A stretch of 64,000 bases of DNA from Flavicella sp042091695 (GCA_042091695.1 JBELHA010000005.1:1-64000), one strand, 5' to 3'. Shown: positions 34,853 through 44,162, counted from the stretch's first letter. Made by a program: numbers and translations. Notes: a model not told the origin generated them from the sequence alone.

Positions 34853-36556
34853 TTAGTTTATCAAAACAACGAAGAGTTCTTCTTCTTCTTTGTAAACTTT
34901 TACCAGATTGTTTTTAGTTAAGTTCTTCAAGGTTTTGTCCCATTTCTTGTTACTCAACCCTACTTGCTCTTTTAGCTTACTCAAAACTATTTTTTCTTCT
35001 TTTTCAAGAATTGAAATTATATTTTTTTCATCTGGGTTTAATTCAATAGAAGGAGCTTTTTTCTCAGGTCGCATTTGAGGGAAAAAGAGTACTTCTTGAA
35101 TAGAGCTATTATTAGTCATCAGCATTACCAATCTATCAATACCGATTCCAATTCCTGAAGTAGGAGGCATCCCGTATTCTAAAGAACGTATAAAATCATG
35201 ATCGATAAACATCGCTTCATCATCTCCCTTTTCGGAGAGTTTTAATTGGTCTTCAAATCTTTCTTTTTGATCGATAGGGTCGTTTAGCTCAGAATAAGCA
35301 TTGGCCAATTCTTTTCCATTGACCATCAGTTCAAATCTTTCAGTAAGGTCTTTGTTGTCTCTGTGTTCTTTAGTCAGAGGACTCATTTCCTTCGGATAGT
35401 CAGTAATAAAAGTTGGTTGAATATAATGGTGTTCACATTTTTCTCCAAACAACTCATCGATTAGTTTTCCTACTCCCATACTTTCATCGACAGGAATATC
35501 AACTTTTCTACATACTTCTTTTAGTTCCTCTTCATTCATACCAGCAACATCGAATCCTGTGTGTATTTTAATTGCTTCTAGTATAGGAACTCGAGGATAT
35601 GGTGCTTTAAAATCAATAGTGTTTTCTCCAACTGATACTTCAGAATTTCCGTTTGAATCAACAGCAACTTTTTCAAGTAATTGCTCCGTCATGTCCATCA
35701 TCCAGTGGTAGTCTTTGTATGCTACATACAATTCCATTACTGTAAATTCTGGATTGTGTGTTCTGTCCATTCCTTCATTCCTAAAATCTTTAGCGAATTC
35801 ATAAACAGCATCAAATCCACCAACAATCAATCTTTTTAAATACAATTCATTGGCAATTCTCAAATACAAAGGAATGTCTAGTGCATTGTGGTGTGTCATG
35901 AAAGGACGCGCAGAGGCTCCTCCTGGAATGGGTTGTAATACTGGTGTCTCTACTTCTAAGTAGTTACGTTCATTAAAAAATTGTCGTATAGAATTTGTAA
36001 TTTTTGTTCTCTTAAGAAAAGTTTCCTTTACATGATCATTTACAATCAAATCTACATAACGTTGTCTGTATCTCAACTCAGGATCGCTAAAGGCATCGTA
36101 AACTTTACCGTCAGCATCAGTCTTAACAACAGGTAGGGGTCTCAAAGATTTTGAAAGTAAAACCAATTCTGTAACATTTACAGAGACCTCTCCTACTTTT
36201 GTTTTAAAAACATCTCCTTTTATTCCAATAATATCACCGATGTCCAATAATTTTTTAAAGACATTGTTGTACATCATCTTGTCTTCACCTGGTGCAATTT
36301 CATCTCTGTTGACATACAATTGCATACGAGCAGTACTGTCTTTAATTTCAGCAAAAGATGCTTTTCCCATAAGTCTCTTAGACATCATTCTCCCAGAAAT
36401 AATCACTTCCTTTCCTTCAAAGCTTTCAAATTTTTCTAACAACTGTTTGACAGTTGCTGTTGTTTTAAATTCTTCTGCAGGATATGGATTGATACCTAAA
36501 TCGCGTAATTTCTGAAGAGATTCTCTTCTAACAATTTCTTGTTCTGATAATTGCAT
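34853..36556 (-). CDS. lysS: Lysyl-tRNA synthetase (class II)
   Basis: A 567-residue class II aminoacyl-tRNA synthetase that charges tRNA-Lys. The N-terminal OB-fold anticodon-binding domain (about 55-145) is followed by the catalytic domain: motif 1 region YLEVETPVLQPIPGGASARPF, motif 2 YEFAKDFRNEGMDRTHNPEF, motif 3 GIGIGIDRLVMLM. Bacterial LysS is usually about 500 residues. Here a C-terminal extension of about 65 residues after QMRPEKK looks like a small helical or winged-helix domain. The -7 box lies at 36591-36598. Confidence 0.96.
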   Translation of the reverse strand: MQLSEQEIVRRESLQKLRDLGINPYPAEEFKTTATVKQLLEKFESFEGKEVIISGRMMSKRLMGKASFAEIKDSTARMQLYVNRDEIAPGEDKMMYNNVFKKLLDIGDIIGIKGDVFKTKVGEVSVNVTELVLLSKSLRPLPVVKTDADGKVYDAFSDPELRYRQRYVDLIVNDHVKETFLKRTKITNSIRQFFNERNYLEVETPVLQPIPGGASARPFMTHHNALDIPLYLRIANELYLKRLIVGGFDAVYEFAKDFRNEGMDRTHNPEFTVMELYVAYKDYHWMMDMTEQLLEKVAVDSNGNSEVSVGENTIDFKAPYPRVPILEAIKIHTGFDVAGMNEEELKEVCRKVDIPVDESMGVGKLIDELFGEKCEHHYIQPTFITDYPKEMSPLTKEHRDNKDLTERFELMVNGKELANAYSELNDPIDQKERFEDQLKLSEKGDDEAMFIDHDFIRSLEYGMPPTSGIGIGIDRLVMLMTNNSSIQEVLFFPQMRPEKKAPSIELNPDEKNIISILEKEEKIVLSKLKEQVGLSNKKWDKTLKNLTKNNLVKVYKEEEELFVVLIN

Positions 36557-36590
36557 GGGATTTTTAATTTAATGAAGATTATATAGCGTG

Positions 36591-36598
36591 CAAAGATA
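36591..36598 (-). promoter_or_regulatory. -7 promoter box (TATCTTTG) of lysS
   Basis: Minus-strand TATCTTTG followed by CACG, 34 bases before the lysS ATG. It is divergent from the sRNA promoter at 36641-36669. Confidence 0.55.
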
Positions 36599-36640
36599 CT
36601 TAATGAATTTGTAGCCCTAAAATAAAATAGTAAAAATTTA

Positions 36641-36669
36641 TTGCTTTACAGAAACTTAGTGTATATTTG
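36641..36669 (+). promoter_or_regulatory. Promoter of candidate structured RNA
   Basis: TTG (36641-36643), exactly 18 bases, then TATATTTG (36662-36669). This is a perfect match to the Bacteroidetes housekeeping promoter, with the same spacing as the ppa promoter at 51186-51214. Confidence 0.7.
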
Positions 36670-36674
36670 CTTAT

Positions 36675-36772
36675 TGTTTAACGACAATGTGTTGTTTGTC
36701 ACTTTAGCAAAAGTGTCTCGGTTTTTGTTGAAACCAGTGGAAAGCTTCCCTTATAGGGTTGCTTTTTTTTTG
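36675..36772 (+). ncRNA. Candidate structured small RNA (about 100 nt)
   Basis: A perfect promoter ends at 36669 and a terminator ends at about 36771, with no ORF between. The sequence folds into consecutive stem-loops: ACAA/TTGT (36684-36699), CACTTT-AGCA-AAAGTG (36700-36715), GGTTT/AAACC (36720-36735), and the terminator AAAGC-TT-CCC / GGG-TT-GCTTT (36741-36765) followed by T-rich sequence. The neighbouring genes, lysS and the DUF456 gene, are both on the other strand, so this transcript serves no protein gene. A 6S-type or other Flavobacteria-specific RNA is possible; I cannot confirm a family. It lacks the conserved SRP RNA loop. Confidence 0.55.
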
Positions 36773-36773
36773 T

Positions 36774-37277
36774 CTAAAAGTCAAGTAGTACACTTTTGTA
36801 TTGCCAAATACGATCAAAGTACGCTATGGCAAAATAGATACTCACACCTAATTTTAGTCCTGTTGAGAAAATAAAACCTAAAAAGGTTCCAAATGCTATT
36901 TTTAAGGCTCTTTTTGTATTGCTTGGGTCTATGCTGTATTCTCCGATAAATGCACCCAAAAAAGGGCCTAAAATAATTCCTAAAGGACCAAAGAAAATAC
37001 CCACAAGCATTCCTATTGTACTTCCCCAAACTCCTCTTTTGGATCCTCCATATTTTTTAGCAAATAATGAAGGAAAAGTATAGTCTAATACCGTTACTAT
37101 AATTGCAATAAAAAAGGTACTCCATAAAAATAGTGAACTTATAGAAATACGATCACTTATTTCGAGACAGAGTATTCCAATCCAACCAATAGGAGGTCCT
37201 GGTAAGACAGGTACTACTGATCCAATTATTCCAAATACTATTGCTAAAATCCCAATACTTAATATGATTATATCCAT
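36774..37277 (-). CDS. DUF456 family membrane protein
   Basis: A 167-residue protein with four to five hydrophobic segments and the family's Gly/Pro-rich motifs: VVPVLPGPPIGWIGIL (about 22-37), GGSKRGVWGSTIGMLVGIF and FGPLGIILGPFLGAFIGE. The function of DUF456 is unknown. The gene converges on the candidate small RNA; its stop codon lies directly at the RNA's terminator. It is divergent from the TonB-C-like lipoprotein gene. Confidence 0.85.
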   Translation of the reverse strand: MDIIILSIGILAIVFGIIGSVVPVLPGPPIGWIGILCLEISDRISISSLFLWSTFFIAIIVTVLDYTFPSLFAKKYGGSKRGVWGSTIGMLVGIFFGPLGIILGPFLGAFIGEYSIDPSNTKRALKIAFGTFLGFIFSTGLKLGVSIYFAIAYFDRIWQYKSVLLDF

Positions 37278-37362
37278 ACTCCAAATGTATGTGTTTTTGT
37301 GGAATTGATCTTTTTTTGTTTCATAAATAAATATCGTATTTTACGCATTCATACAATATTAG

Positions 37363-37842
37363 ATGCAGCTAAAAAATTTCTTTATAATTTTTATATTTCT
37401 CGGGCTTCTTTCTTGTGATTTTCTAAAAGAAAATTTGTTTACAGAATCTCAAACTATTTCTGTAGATACGATAATAGACTTGTCTTCTGTCGATGTATAT
37501 CCATCATTTCCTGCCTGTGATTCTTTGATTGACTCAAAGCTAATCAATGCTTGTTTCAAAATACAAATACATCAATATTTATCCAAAGAACTGAGTACGC
37601 AGATATTTAATACTACAGAATATATTGACGACACAATTCAGGTACGACTTTTAGTAAACGCATACGGGAAAACCGAATTACTAGGGTTAAATACACCCCC
37701 TAAAATACAAAAAACACTGCCTAGTTTAGACAGTGTTATTCGTGAAAGTTTTCAAAATATACCTAGAATACGACCTGCTTTAAAGCGTGGTGTACCAGTC
37801 TCAGTTATGTACAACCTACCGATTGTAGTAAAAACGAACTAA
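37363..37842 (+). CDS. Small lipoprotein with TonB-C-like domain
   Basis: A 159-residue protein with a lipoprotein signal (FLGLLSC, Cys18). The C-terminal part, SLDSVIRESFQNIPRIRPA then KRGVPVSVMYNLPIVV, resembles the TonB C-terminal domain found at the end of TonB and many Bacteroidetes proteins. FPACDS in the middle is also typical of such proteins. There is no transmembrane helix or Pro-rich linker as in true TonB, so it cannot energise receptors alone. Its function is unknown. The gene converges on obg four bases away. Confidence 0.65.
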   Translation: MQLKNFFIIFIFLGLLSCDFLKENLFTESQTISVDTIIDLSSVDVYPSFPACDSLIDSKLINACFKIQIHQYLSKELSTQIFNTTEYIDDTIQVRLLVNAYGKTELLGLNTPPKIQKTLPSLDSVIRESFQNIPRIRPALKRGVPVSVMYNLPIVVKTN

Positions 37843-37846
37843 ATTT

Positions 37847-38836
37847 TTAATTTAAAAGTTTCCAAATTTCATCCTTCAATTCGACAAGTCCTATCTGAGC
37901 CACAGAAGAAAAGAATAAAGTTTTGATTCCTTCTGGAAGTTCTTTCTTGATTTCCTCTTTCAACTCGTCATCGAGCATGTCACACTTTGAAATTCCTAGG
38001 AGTCTTTCTTTATCGAGCAATTCAGGGTTGTGTTTTTTCAATTCATTGATAAGAATTGCATATTCGTCTTTGATATTGTCTGCATCAGCAGGTATCATAA
38101 ACAGCAAGGCTGAATTTCTTTCAATATGTCTCAAAAATCGATGTCCAAGACCTTTTCCCTCTGAGGCACCTTCAATGATACCAGGTATATCAGCCATTAC
38201 AAAACTTTGGTGATTTCTGTAGTCTACAATCCCAAGATTTGGTTTCAAGGTTGTAAATGCGTAGTCAGCAATTTTGGGTTTTGCTGCAGTTATTGCAGCC
38301 AATAATGTTGATTTACCAGCATTCGGAAATCCAACCAAACCAATATCAGCCAATAATTTTAGTTCAATTTGGAACCAACCTTCTTCGCCAGGCATTCCAG
38401 GTTGAGCATATCTTGGAGTTTGGTTTGTAGATGATCTAAAGTTCCAGTTTCCTAATCCACCCATTCCACCTTTGGCAAGTATAATCTCTTCGTTATGCTC
38501 GGTGATCTCAAACAAAATTTCTTGAGTTTCAACATCTCTCACAATTGTTCCCAAGGGAACTTCCACATACTTATCTGCTCCATCCTTACCGGTACTTCTA
38601 CTTTTAGCACCATGACCACCATGATCCGCTCTCGAATGTTTTAAGAACCGAAGGTGGTGCAAGGTCCACATTTCTTTATTTCCTTTTATAATAATATGTC
38701 CACCACGGCCACCATCTCCACCATCAGGTCCCCCTTTGGTTATAAACTTCTCTCTATGCAAGTGCGTAGAACCACCACCTCCATCTCCTGATGCAGCGTA
38801 TATTTTTATATAGTCAATAAAATTTCCTTCTGTCAT
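37847..38836 (-). CDS. obg: GTPase Obg (CgtA)
   Basis: A 329-residue ribosome-associated GTPase needed for 50S assembly and stress control. The N-terminal glycine-rich Obg fold (about 1-158: GDGGGGSTHLHREKF, GGPDGGDGGRGG) is followed by the G domain with G1 GFPNAGKST (169-177), G3 ADIPGIIEGA and a G4-like SKCD. The C-terminal OCT domain of some homologues is absent, as in other Bacteroidetes. It is the last gene of hpt-adk-obg. Confidence 0.96.
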   Translation of the reverse strand: MTEGNFIDYIKIYAASGDGGGGSTHLHREKFITKGGPDGGDGGRGGHIIIKGNKEMWTLHHLRFLKHSRADHGGHGAKSRSTGKDGADKYVEVPLGTIVRDVETQEILFEITEHNEEIILAKGGMGGLGNWNFRSSTNQTPRYAQPGMPGEEGWFQIELKLLADIGLVGFPNAGKSTLLAAITAAKPKIADYAFTTLKPNLGIVDYRNHQSFVMADIPGIIEGASEGKGLGHRFLRHIERNSALLFMIPADADNIKDEYAILINELKKHNPELLDKERLLGISKCDMLDDELKEEIKKELPEGIKTLFFSSVAQIGLVELKDEIWKLLN

Positions 38837-38908
38837 GACCTTTTGTTTTTAGTTGCTATTGCTGCTTTGAACTAGCATTTATATTTCTAACTTGACAAGA
38901 AATTGTTG

Positions 38909-39484
38909 TTATTTCAACGTATCTATAACTTTAGAAATCAATTGTGTAATATCATCTATAGATCCAACACCATTGATACCAAAGTATTTATCCTGCTTTT
39001 CGTAATAGTCTTTAACGATGGCAGTTTTTGTGTTGTATTCGTTGAATCTATTTCTAATTTTAGATTCATCTTGATCGTCGGAACGTCCACTTACTTCACC
39101 TCTTTTTAAAAGACGTGTTACCAAAATATCCTCTTCTACTTCCAATGCAATCATAGCATTGATACTAGCTCCTTTTTCATTTAAAAAAGCATCTAAAGCC
39201 ATTGCCTGAGATTCTGTACGAGGAAAACCATCAAAAATAAATCCTTTTGCAGCTTTGTTTTTTTCTACTTCCGCTTTTAACATGTCAATGGTTACAGCAT
39301 CGGGCACCAAGCTACCATTGTCAATATACGATTTTGCAAGCACACCAAGCTCAGTTGCATTTTTAATATTGTAACGAAATACATCTCCTGTTGAGATATG
39401 AACTAATTCATAGGTATCTTTTAATACATCTGCTTGTGTACCTTTCCCTGCACCTGGAGGGCCGAATAAAACGATATTCTTCAT
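38909..39484 (-). CDS. adk: Adenylate kinase
   Basis: A 191-residue enzyme that interconverts ATP + AMP and 2 ADP. The P-loop GPPGAGKGTQ is at residues 8-17. The AMP-binding segment STGDVFRYNIKN and the motif GFIFDGFPRTESQA are intact. The LID is short (RGEVSGRSDDQDESKIRNRF), without the four-cysteine zinc site of long LIDs. It follows hpt by 8 bases. Confidence 0.96.
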   Translation of the reverse strand: MKNIVLFGPPGAGKGTQADVLKDTYELVHISTGDVFRYNIKNATELGVLAKSYIDNGSLVPDAVTIDMLKAEVEKNKAAKGFIFDGFPRTESQAMALDAFLNEKGASINAMIALEVEEDILVTRLLKRGEVSGRSDDQDESKIRNRFNEYNTKTAIVKDYYEKQDKYFGINGVGSIDDITQLISKVIDTLK

Positions 39485-39492
39485 TTTTGTTG

Positions 39493-40023
39493 TTAATTAG
39501 ATAATTTATATATGTCTGATAGGTTTCTTCCTAATCCGTCGTAATCTAAGCCATAGCCCAAAATAAATTCATCGGGTATTTCCATCCCTATATAATCTAT
39601 TTTTAACTCTTTATCAAACACCGATGGTTTGAAGAACAGGGTCGCTATTTTTAATGTTTTTATGTCCTCGGTTTCTAATATCTCATAGATTTTCTCAAGG
39701 GTGTTTCCAGTATCTACAATGTCCTCCAAAACTACTACAGTTCGACCTTTCAAATCTTCATTTAATCCCAATAGTTGATTTACATTTCCTGTAGATGTTG
39801 TTTTTTCGTAAGAGGCCATTTTTACAAATGAAATTTCACATTCAGAAGTATAGGCTTTCATAAAGTCAGCACAAAACATAAAAGATCCATTTAAGACTCC
39901 TATGAATAAAGGTGTTTCTCCACCTAAGTCTTTTTCAATTGCAATAGCGATATTTTCAACTGCTTTTTGAATTTGTACTTTGTCTATATAAGGTTCAAAG
40001 TGTTTGTCTCCTACTTGTAACAT
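39493..40023 (-). CDS. hpt: Hypoxanthine phosphoribosyltransferase
   Basis: A 176-residue purine-salvage enzyme that makes IMP (or GMP) from hypoxanthine (or guanine) and PRPP. The PRPP loop VVVLEDIVDTGNTLEKI is clear, as are LNGSFMFCADFM near the N-terminus and GYGLDYDGLGRNL near the C-terminus (purine-binding Asp/Tyr region). It is the first gene of hpt-adk-obg, insulated from secDF by the terminator at 40058-40092. Confidence 0.95.
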   Translation of the reverse strand: MLQVGDKHFEPYIDKVQIQKAVENIAIAIEKDLGGETPLFIGVLNGSFMFCADFMKAYTSECEISFVKMASYEKTTSTGNVNQLLGLNEDLKGRTVVVLEDIVDTGNTLEKIYEILETEDIKTLKIATLFFKPSVFDKELKIDYIGMEIPDEFILGYGLDYDGLGRNLSDIYKLSN

Positions 40024-40057
40024 TTCTTCTTTGTTTTGATATATTTAAAGAACTGAA

Positions 40058-40092
40058 AAACCGTCCTCCAAACTGATTGGAGGACGGTTTAC
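40058..40092 (-). terminator. Terminator of secDF
   Basis: AACCGTCCTCCAA / TTGGAGGACGGTT, a 13-bp stem with a short loop and T5 on the minus strand, just after the secDF stop. Confidence 0.88.
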
Positions 40093-40111
40093 CATTTTTA
40101 TCTGGTATATA

Positions 40112-43075
40112 CTAGTTGTTTTTTGCTTCTTTCGAAGTATCGAACATTACTGGAGATGCAACAAATAATGAAGAGTAAGTACCTACCAAAACTCCCACGA
40201 TCAATGCAAACATAAATCCTCTAATAGAATCTCCACCGAATAAGAAGATAGCTAACAATACGATCAATGTTGTCAATGACGTGTTGATTGTTCTTCCCAA
40301 CGTGCTACTCAATGCTTTATTTACAACTGTATTGTATTTCCAATCTGAGTGCTCTCTTGCATACTCACGAATTCTATCGAATATGACTACTGTATCATTC
40401 AACGAGTATCCAACTACGGTTAATATAGCCGCGATAAACGATTGTCCAATTTCCATATCAAAAGGCATAATCTTGTAAAAGATTGAGAATATAGAAAGTA
40501 CGATCAACACATCGTGAAATACTGCAACTACGGCACCTAAACTATATTGCCATTTCTTGAATCGAATTAAGATGTATAAGAATACAATCAATAAAGAACC
40601 AAAAATAGCCCATTGTGCAGCAGATTTGATATCATCAGCAATGGTTGGTTCTACTTTGATAGCACTGAATACTCCTACTTTTTGACCGTCAAAACCACCG
40701 TTGAATTCGTCTAAAGTTGTTCCTTGAGGAAGGTAAGCTTTTACACCTTCAAACAAAGATGCTTGTACTTCGTTGTCTACTTTTTGACCTTCTTCGTCAA
40801 TTCTGTACTTTGTAGTAATCTTTAATTGGTTGTTTGTTCCGTATGTCTTTACTTCTGGTGCACTTCCAAAAACATCTTTTAAAGAGGTAGCTACATCAGT
40901 TGAGTTTACAGGTTGTTCAAAACGTACTACATACGAACGTCCTCCCACAAAATCAACTCCGTAGTTCAAACCGTTTGTGAATAAAGAAGCCAATCCTCCA
41001 AGAATCAAGGCACCTGAAATCACATAACTGATTTTTCTTTTCTTTAGGAATTCAATATCAATATTGGTAAACCATTTCTTAGTACCTGCTGTGTTAAATG
41101 TCAATGTTTGTCCTTTTCCTGAGTATGCATCGATAAACAAACGTGTGATAAAGATTGCTGTAAACAATGAAGTTGCAATACCTATCATCAATGTAGAGGC
41201 AAATCCTTTAACAGGCCCAGTTCCAAATATAAATAAGATAAATCCTGTCAGCAATGTAGTAACATTGGCATCTAAAATTGAAGAAAGGGCGTTGTTAAAT
41301 CCGTCCACAATTCCCGATTTCAATTCTTTTCCTTTTGCCAATTCTTCTTTGATACGTTCAAAGATCAATACGTTTGCATCCACAGACATACCGATTGTCA
41401 AAACGATACCTGCGATACCTGGAAGTGTCAAAACAGCTCCCCAAGCAGATAAGATTCCAAATATAAATAGGATGTTCACTATCAAAGCAATGTCAGCAAA
41501 GATTCCTGCTTTTCCATAGTAAAACAACATCCAGATCAATACTAATACCAATGCCAAACCAAATGATGAGATACCACTATCAATAGCTTCTTGTCCTAGT
41601 GAAGGTCCTACTATTTCTGATTGAATGATATGTGCTGCAGCTGGTAGCTTTCCTGCTTTCAATACATTTGCTAAATCTTGTGCTTCTAGTACTGTAAAGT
41701 TTCCAGAGATAGAAGTTCTTCCTCCTGTAATTGCAGTGTTTACTCTTGGTGCTGTATATACATAGTCATCCAAAACAACAGCTACAAAATTCCCTACATT
41801 TTCAGCAGTCATCTTTGCCCATTCTTTAGAACCTCTAGAGTTCATAGTCATACTTACTTCTGGATTTACACCCAATTGATCGTATGATTGTTCTGCGTTG
41901 ATGATGACATCACCTTGAATATAAGCTTGATCTTTTCTGTTAGACTTGATCGCGTATAAGTTGATCAACTCTGTTCCTTTTATTGGTTTTGCATCCCACA
42001 AGAACTTTGCATACTTTAAGTTAGCAGGCAACAATGCTTTCACCTCTTTCAATCCTAAGTATTCGTTTACTTTTACAGTATCGATTACTCTTGCAGAACC
42101 AATGATAGAACTAATTTCGTTTTGATTTCTAGGAATCCTAGGGTACAAAACAGTAAATAGATCTGTAGTTTTGTTTACTTCAGTAGAATCTTTTACTTCT
42201 CCTAAAAGGTCTTCAATTTCACTAGCAGCATCTTCACTATCAGCTGTCTCAGTTTCTTCTACTTTGTAAAGTTCTGTGATTTTTGCATTAGCAGCGTATA
42301 AGAATTGTGCAGTTTCTTGATTGGTATGTACCTCCCAGAACTGTAATTCAGCAGTAGATTGCAATAATTTCTTTACACGTTCGATGTCTTTAGCTCCTGG
42401 AAGTTCGATTAAGATTCTTCCTGAAGTACCAATTCTTTGAATATTTGGTTGTGTAACTCCAAATTTGTCAATTCTACTTCTCAATACCTCGAAAGCTGTA
42501 TTTATAGAACTGCTGATTTCACCTCTAATGGCTTCCTTTGTTTCTTCGTCAGAAATGTTGAAGTTAATTTTTTCTCGTAAAGACTTGTTTCCAAAAATGT
42601 CAGGAGCGTTTAACTTGTCACCTTCTTGTGCCAGTACATCAAAAGCTTCAAAGAAAAGATCTAAATAAGGCTCAGTACTATTTTTTTGAGCGATAGAAGC
42701 TTCCTCTAATGCCTTGTTGAATGTTTCATTCTTAGAATTGTTAGACAAACCTTTTAAGATATCTTTTACAGATACTTGTAAAGTTGCGTTGATTCCTCCT
42801 TTAAGATCCAATCCAAGGTTGATTTCCATATCCTTGATGTCTTCATAACTGAAGTTGATTCCAAATTGGTCAACAATTGCAATGTTTGCAACAGAGTCCA
42901 AATAAATTCTTTCAAATTTAGCCAGTGCTCTACCGTCATTTTCATCTGCTTTAGAAACCGCATAGGCCTTCGCATCTTTTTCTACTCCACCTGCTATCCA
43001 AGTAAAGGATAATTGGTATAAACAAACTATTCCAAACAGTGTTGCGAATAGTTTTATAAGTCCTTTGTTTTGCAT
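40112..43075 (-). CDS. secDF: Fused protein translocase SecDF
   Basis: About 987 residues: SecD and SecF in one chain, twelve predicted transmembrane helices. SecD hallmarks include MEINLGLDLKGGINATLQV near the start, the P1 domain and GMSVDANVLIFERIKEEL. The SecF half begins near TNIDIEFLKKRK and includes NYGVDFVGGRSYVVRF and GYSLNDTVVIFDRIRE. It uses the proton-motive force to pull exported chains from SecYEG. The start MQNKGLIKLFATLFG is preferred over an upstream TTG near 43147, because the promoter (43107-43137) lies between them. Confidence 0.96.
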   Translation of the reverse strand: MQNKGLIKLFATLFGIVCLYQLSFTWIAGGVEKDAKAYAVSKADENDGRALAKFERIYLDSVANIAIVDQFGINFSYEDIKDMEINLGLDLKGGINATLQVSVKDILKGLSNNSKNETFNKALEEASIAQKNSTEPYLDLFFEAFDVLAQEGDKLNAPDIFGNKSLREKINFNISDEETKEAIRGEISSSINTAFEVLRSRIDKFGVTQPNIQRIGTSGRILIELPGAKDIERVKKLLQSTAELQFWEVHTNQETAQFLYAANAKITELYKVEETETADSEDAASEIEDLLGEVKDSTEVNKTTDLFTVLYPRIPRNQNEISSIIGSARVIDTVKVNEYLGLKEVKALLPANLKYAKFLWDAKPIKGTELINLYAIKSNRKDQAYIQGDVIINAEQSYDQLGVNPEVSMTMNSRGSKEWAKMTAENVGNFVAVVLDDYVYTAPRVNTAITGGRTSISGNFTVLEAQDLANVLKAGKLPAAAHIIQSEIVGPSLGQEAIDSGISSFGLALVLVLIWMLFYYGKAGIFADIALIVNILFIFGILSAWGAVLTLPGIAGIVLTIGMSVDANVLIFERIKEELAKGKELKSGIVDGFNNALSSILDANVTTLLTGFILFIFGTGPVKGFASTLMIGIATSLFTAIFITRLFIDAYSGKGQTLTFNTAGTKKWFTNIDIEFLKKRKISYVISGALILGGLASLFTNGLNYGVDFVGGRSYVVRFEQPVNSTDVATSLKDVFGSAPEVKTYGTNNQLKITTKYRIDEEGQKVDNEVQASLFEGVKAYLPQGTTLDEFNGGFDGQKVGVFSAIKVEPTIADDIKSAAQWAIFGSLLIVFLYILIRFKKWQYSLGAVVAVFHDVLIVLSIFSIFYKIMPFDMEIGQSFIAAILTVVGYSLNDTVVIFDRIREYAREHSDWKYNTVVNKALSSTLGRTINTSLTTLIVLLAIFLFGGDSIRGFMFALIVGVLVGTYSSLFVASPVMFDTSKEAKNN

Positions 43076-43106
43076 TCTTTTTGTAGTCTTAAATTTTATA
43101 AACGTG

Positions 43107-43137
43107 CAAATATAATATTCTAATAATGAAAAGACAA
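43107..43137 (-). promoter_or_regulatory. Promoter of secDF
   Basis: Minus-strand TTG (plus 43135-43137), about 20 bases, TATATTTG (plus about 43107-43114). It matches the consensus and fixes the secDF start downstream of it. Confidence 0.65.
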
Positions 43138-43289
43138 TTTTTTGCAATTTATTATTTAAAACACTGTATTTTATACTATTACTAGGCTTGTTTTACGCTT
43201 TTTTAAGGTTTTTTTAACTTTTTTTGAATTTTTTAACTCCGAATCAGCTTGTCAAAAATCATTTTTTTTTTTGACTTAAAAGATGTGTA

Positions 43290-44162
43290 TTAACTAATAA
43301 GTCGCTTCATCTCTTTTCTGAAGTTTGAAGGGCTTTTTCCCGTAGTTTTTTTAAATAACTTATTGAAATGTGAAAAATTGTTAAAGCCACTTTCATAACA
43401 TATATCGGTAATACTTGTTGGTTTTTCTGCTAGTAATTTAGATGCGTGTACGATTCTATATTCATTTACAACCTCTGTAAATGTTTTTCCTGTCACTTTT
43501 TTTAAATACCGGCAAAATGATGGAGGAGTCATATTTACATTTTCTGATATTTCATCTAGTGAGATATGTTCTTTAAAATTATTGGTGATGTACTTGAAGA
43601 TGCGATCTACGCGATCATTGTCCTGTTGGTAAATTTCAACCGCAAAACCTTGTACGTTCAGCAACGAGTAATCTTCGGTTTCAGCAAGTTTTTGTAAAAT
43701 ATTTATAAATGAAACAAGTCGGTCTAATCCTTTTTTCTCATTAAGCTCTTTGATTTGAGGTCCTATTTCCTTTTTTATTTCGGGATGAAAAACAATACCC
43801 ATTTTAGCGCGCTCAAATAATTTTTGGATACTATTTGTTTCAGGAAGATCAAAGAAGCTTTCTCCTAAGAAATCTGGTTTCATTTGAACGATAGTTTCTG
43901 TTCCATTGATTGTAAGACGGTCTGTAAATCCCATATGAGGAAGATTTGAGCCTATTAAAATCAGTTGACTGTTTTTAAAATATGAAATATGATTCCCAAT
44001 ATGGCGTTTTCCACCTCCATTTTCTACATATACTAATTCTAGCTCAGGATGAAAATGCCAAAATTGAAATCTATCCTGTACCGATTCATTGTAGTGTTTC
44101 AGAAGAAATGAACTTCCAAAGTCGGGTTCTATCTTTTTTAATGAGGGCTTCATGTTCTGCAT
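43290..44162 (-). CDS. AraC family transcriptional regulator
   Basis: A 290-residue regulator. The N-terminal cupin-like effector domain (about 15-110: FQFWHFHPELELVYVENGGG, RHIGNHISYFKNSQLILIG) is followed by a C-terminal AraC double helix-turn-helix (about 190-286) with ISLDEISENVNMTPPSFCRY, the FTEVVNEYRIVHASKLL linker helix and CYESGFNNFSHFNKLFKKTTG. This architecture is common among sugar-responsive Bacteroidetes AraC proteins. The ligand and targets are unknown; no carbohydrate operon adjoins it here. The -7 box TATATTTG lies at 44189-44196, 27 bases before the start. Confidence 0.9.
   Translation of the reverse strand: MQNMKPSLKKIEPDFGSSFLLKHYNESVQDRFQFWHFHPELELVYVENGGGKRHIGNHISYFKNSQLILIGSNLPHMGFTDRLTINGTETIVQMKPDFLGESFFDLPETNSIQKLFERAKMGIVFHPEIKKEIGPQIKELNEKKGLDRLVSFINILQKLAETEDYSLLNVQGFAVEIYQQDNDRVDRIFKYITNNFKEHISLDEISENVNMTPPSFCRYLKKVTGKTFTEVVNEYRIVHASKLLAEKPTSITDICYESGFNNFSHFNKLFKKTTGKSPSNFRKEMKRLIS

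Noticed and set aside
36675..36772. Signal recognition particle RNA
   Set aside because: The conserved GGAAG/GCAGC-type loop of SRP RNA is not present.
41064..41519. 151-codon plus-strand ORF opposite secDF
   Set aside because: Antisense shadow of conserved SecD sequence.
43240..43280. Stem GTCAAAAA / TTTTTGAC after the AraC-type gene as a terminator
   Set aside because: No T-run follows on the minus strand, and the match is mostly a homopolymer effect.
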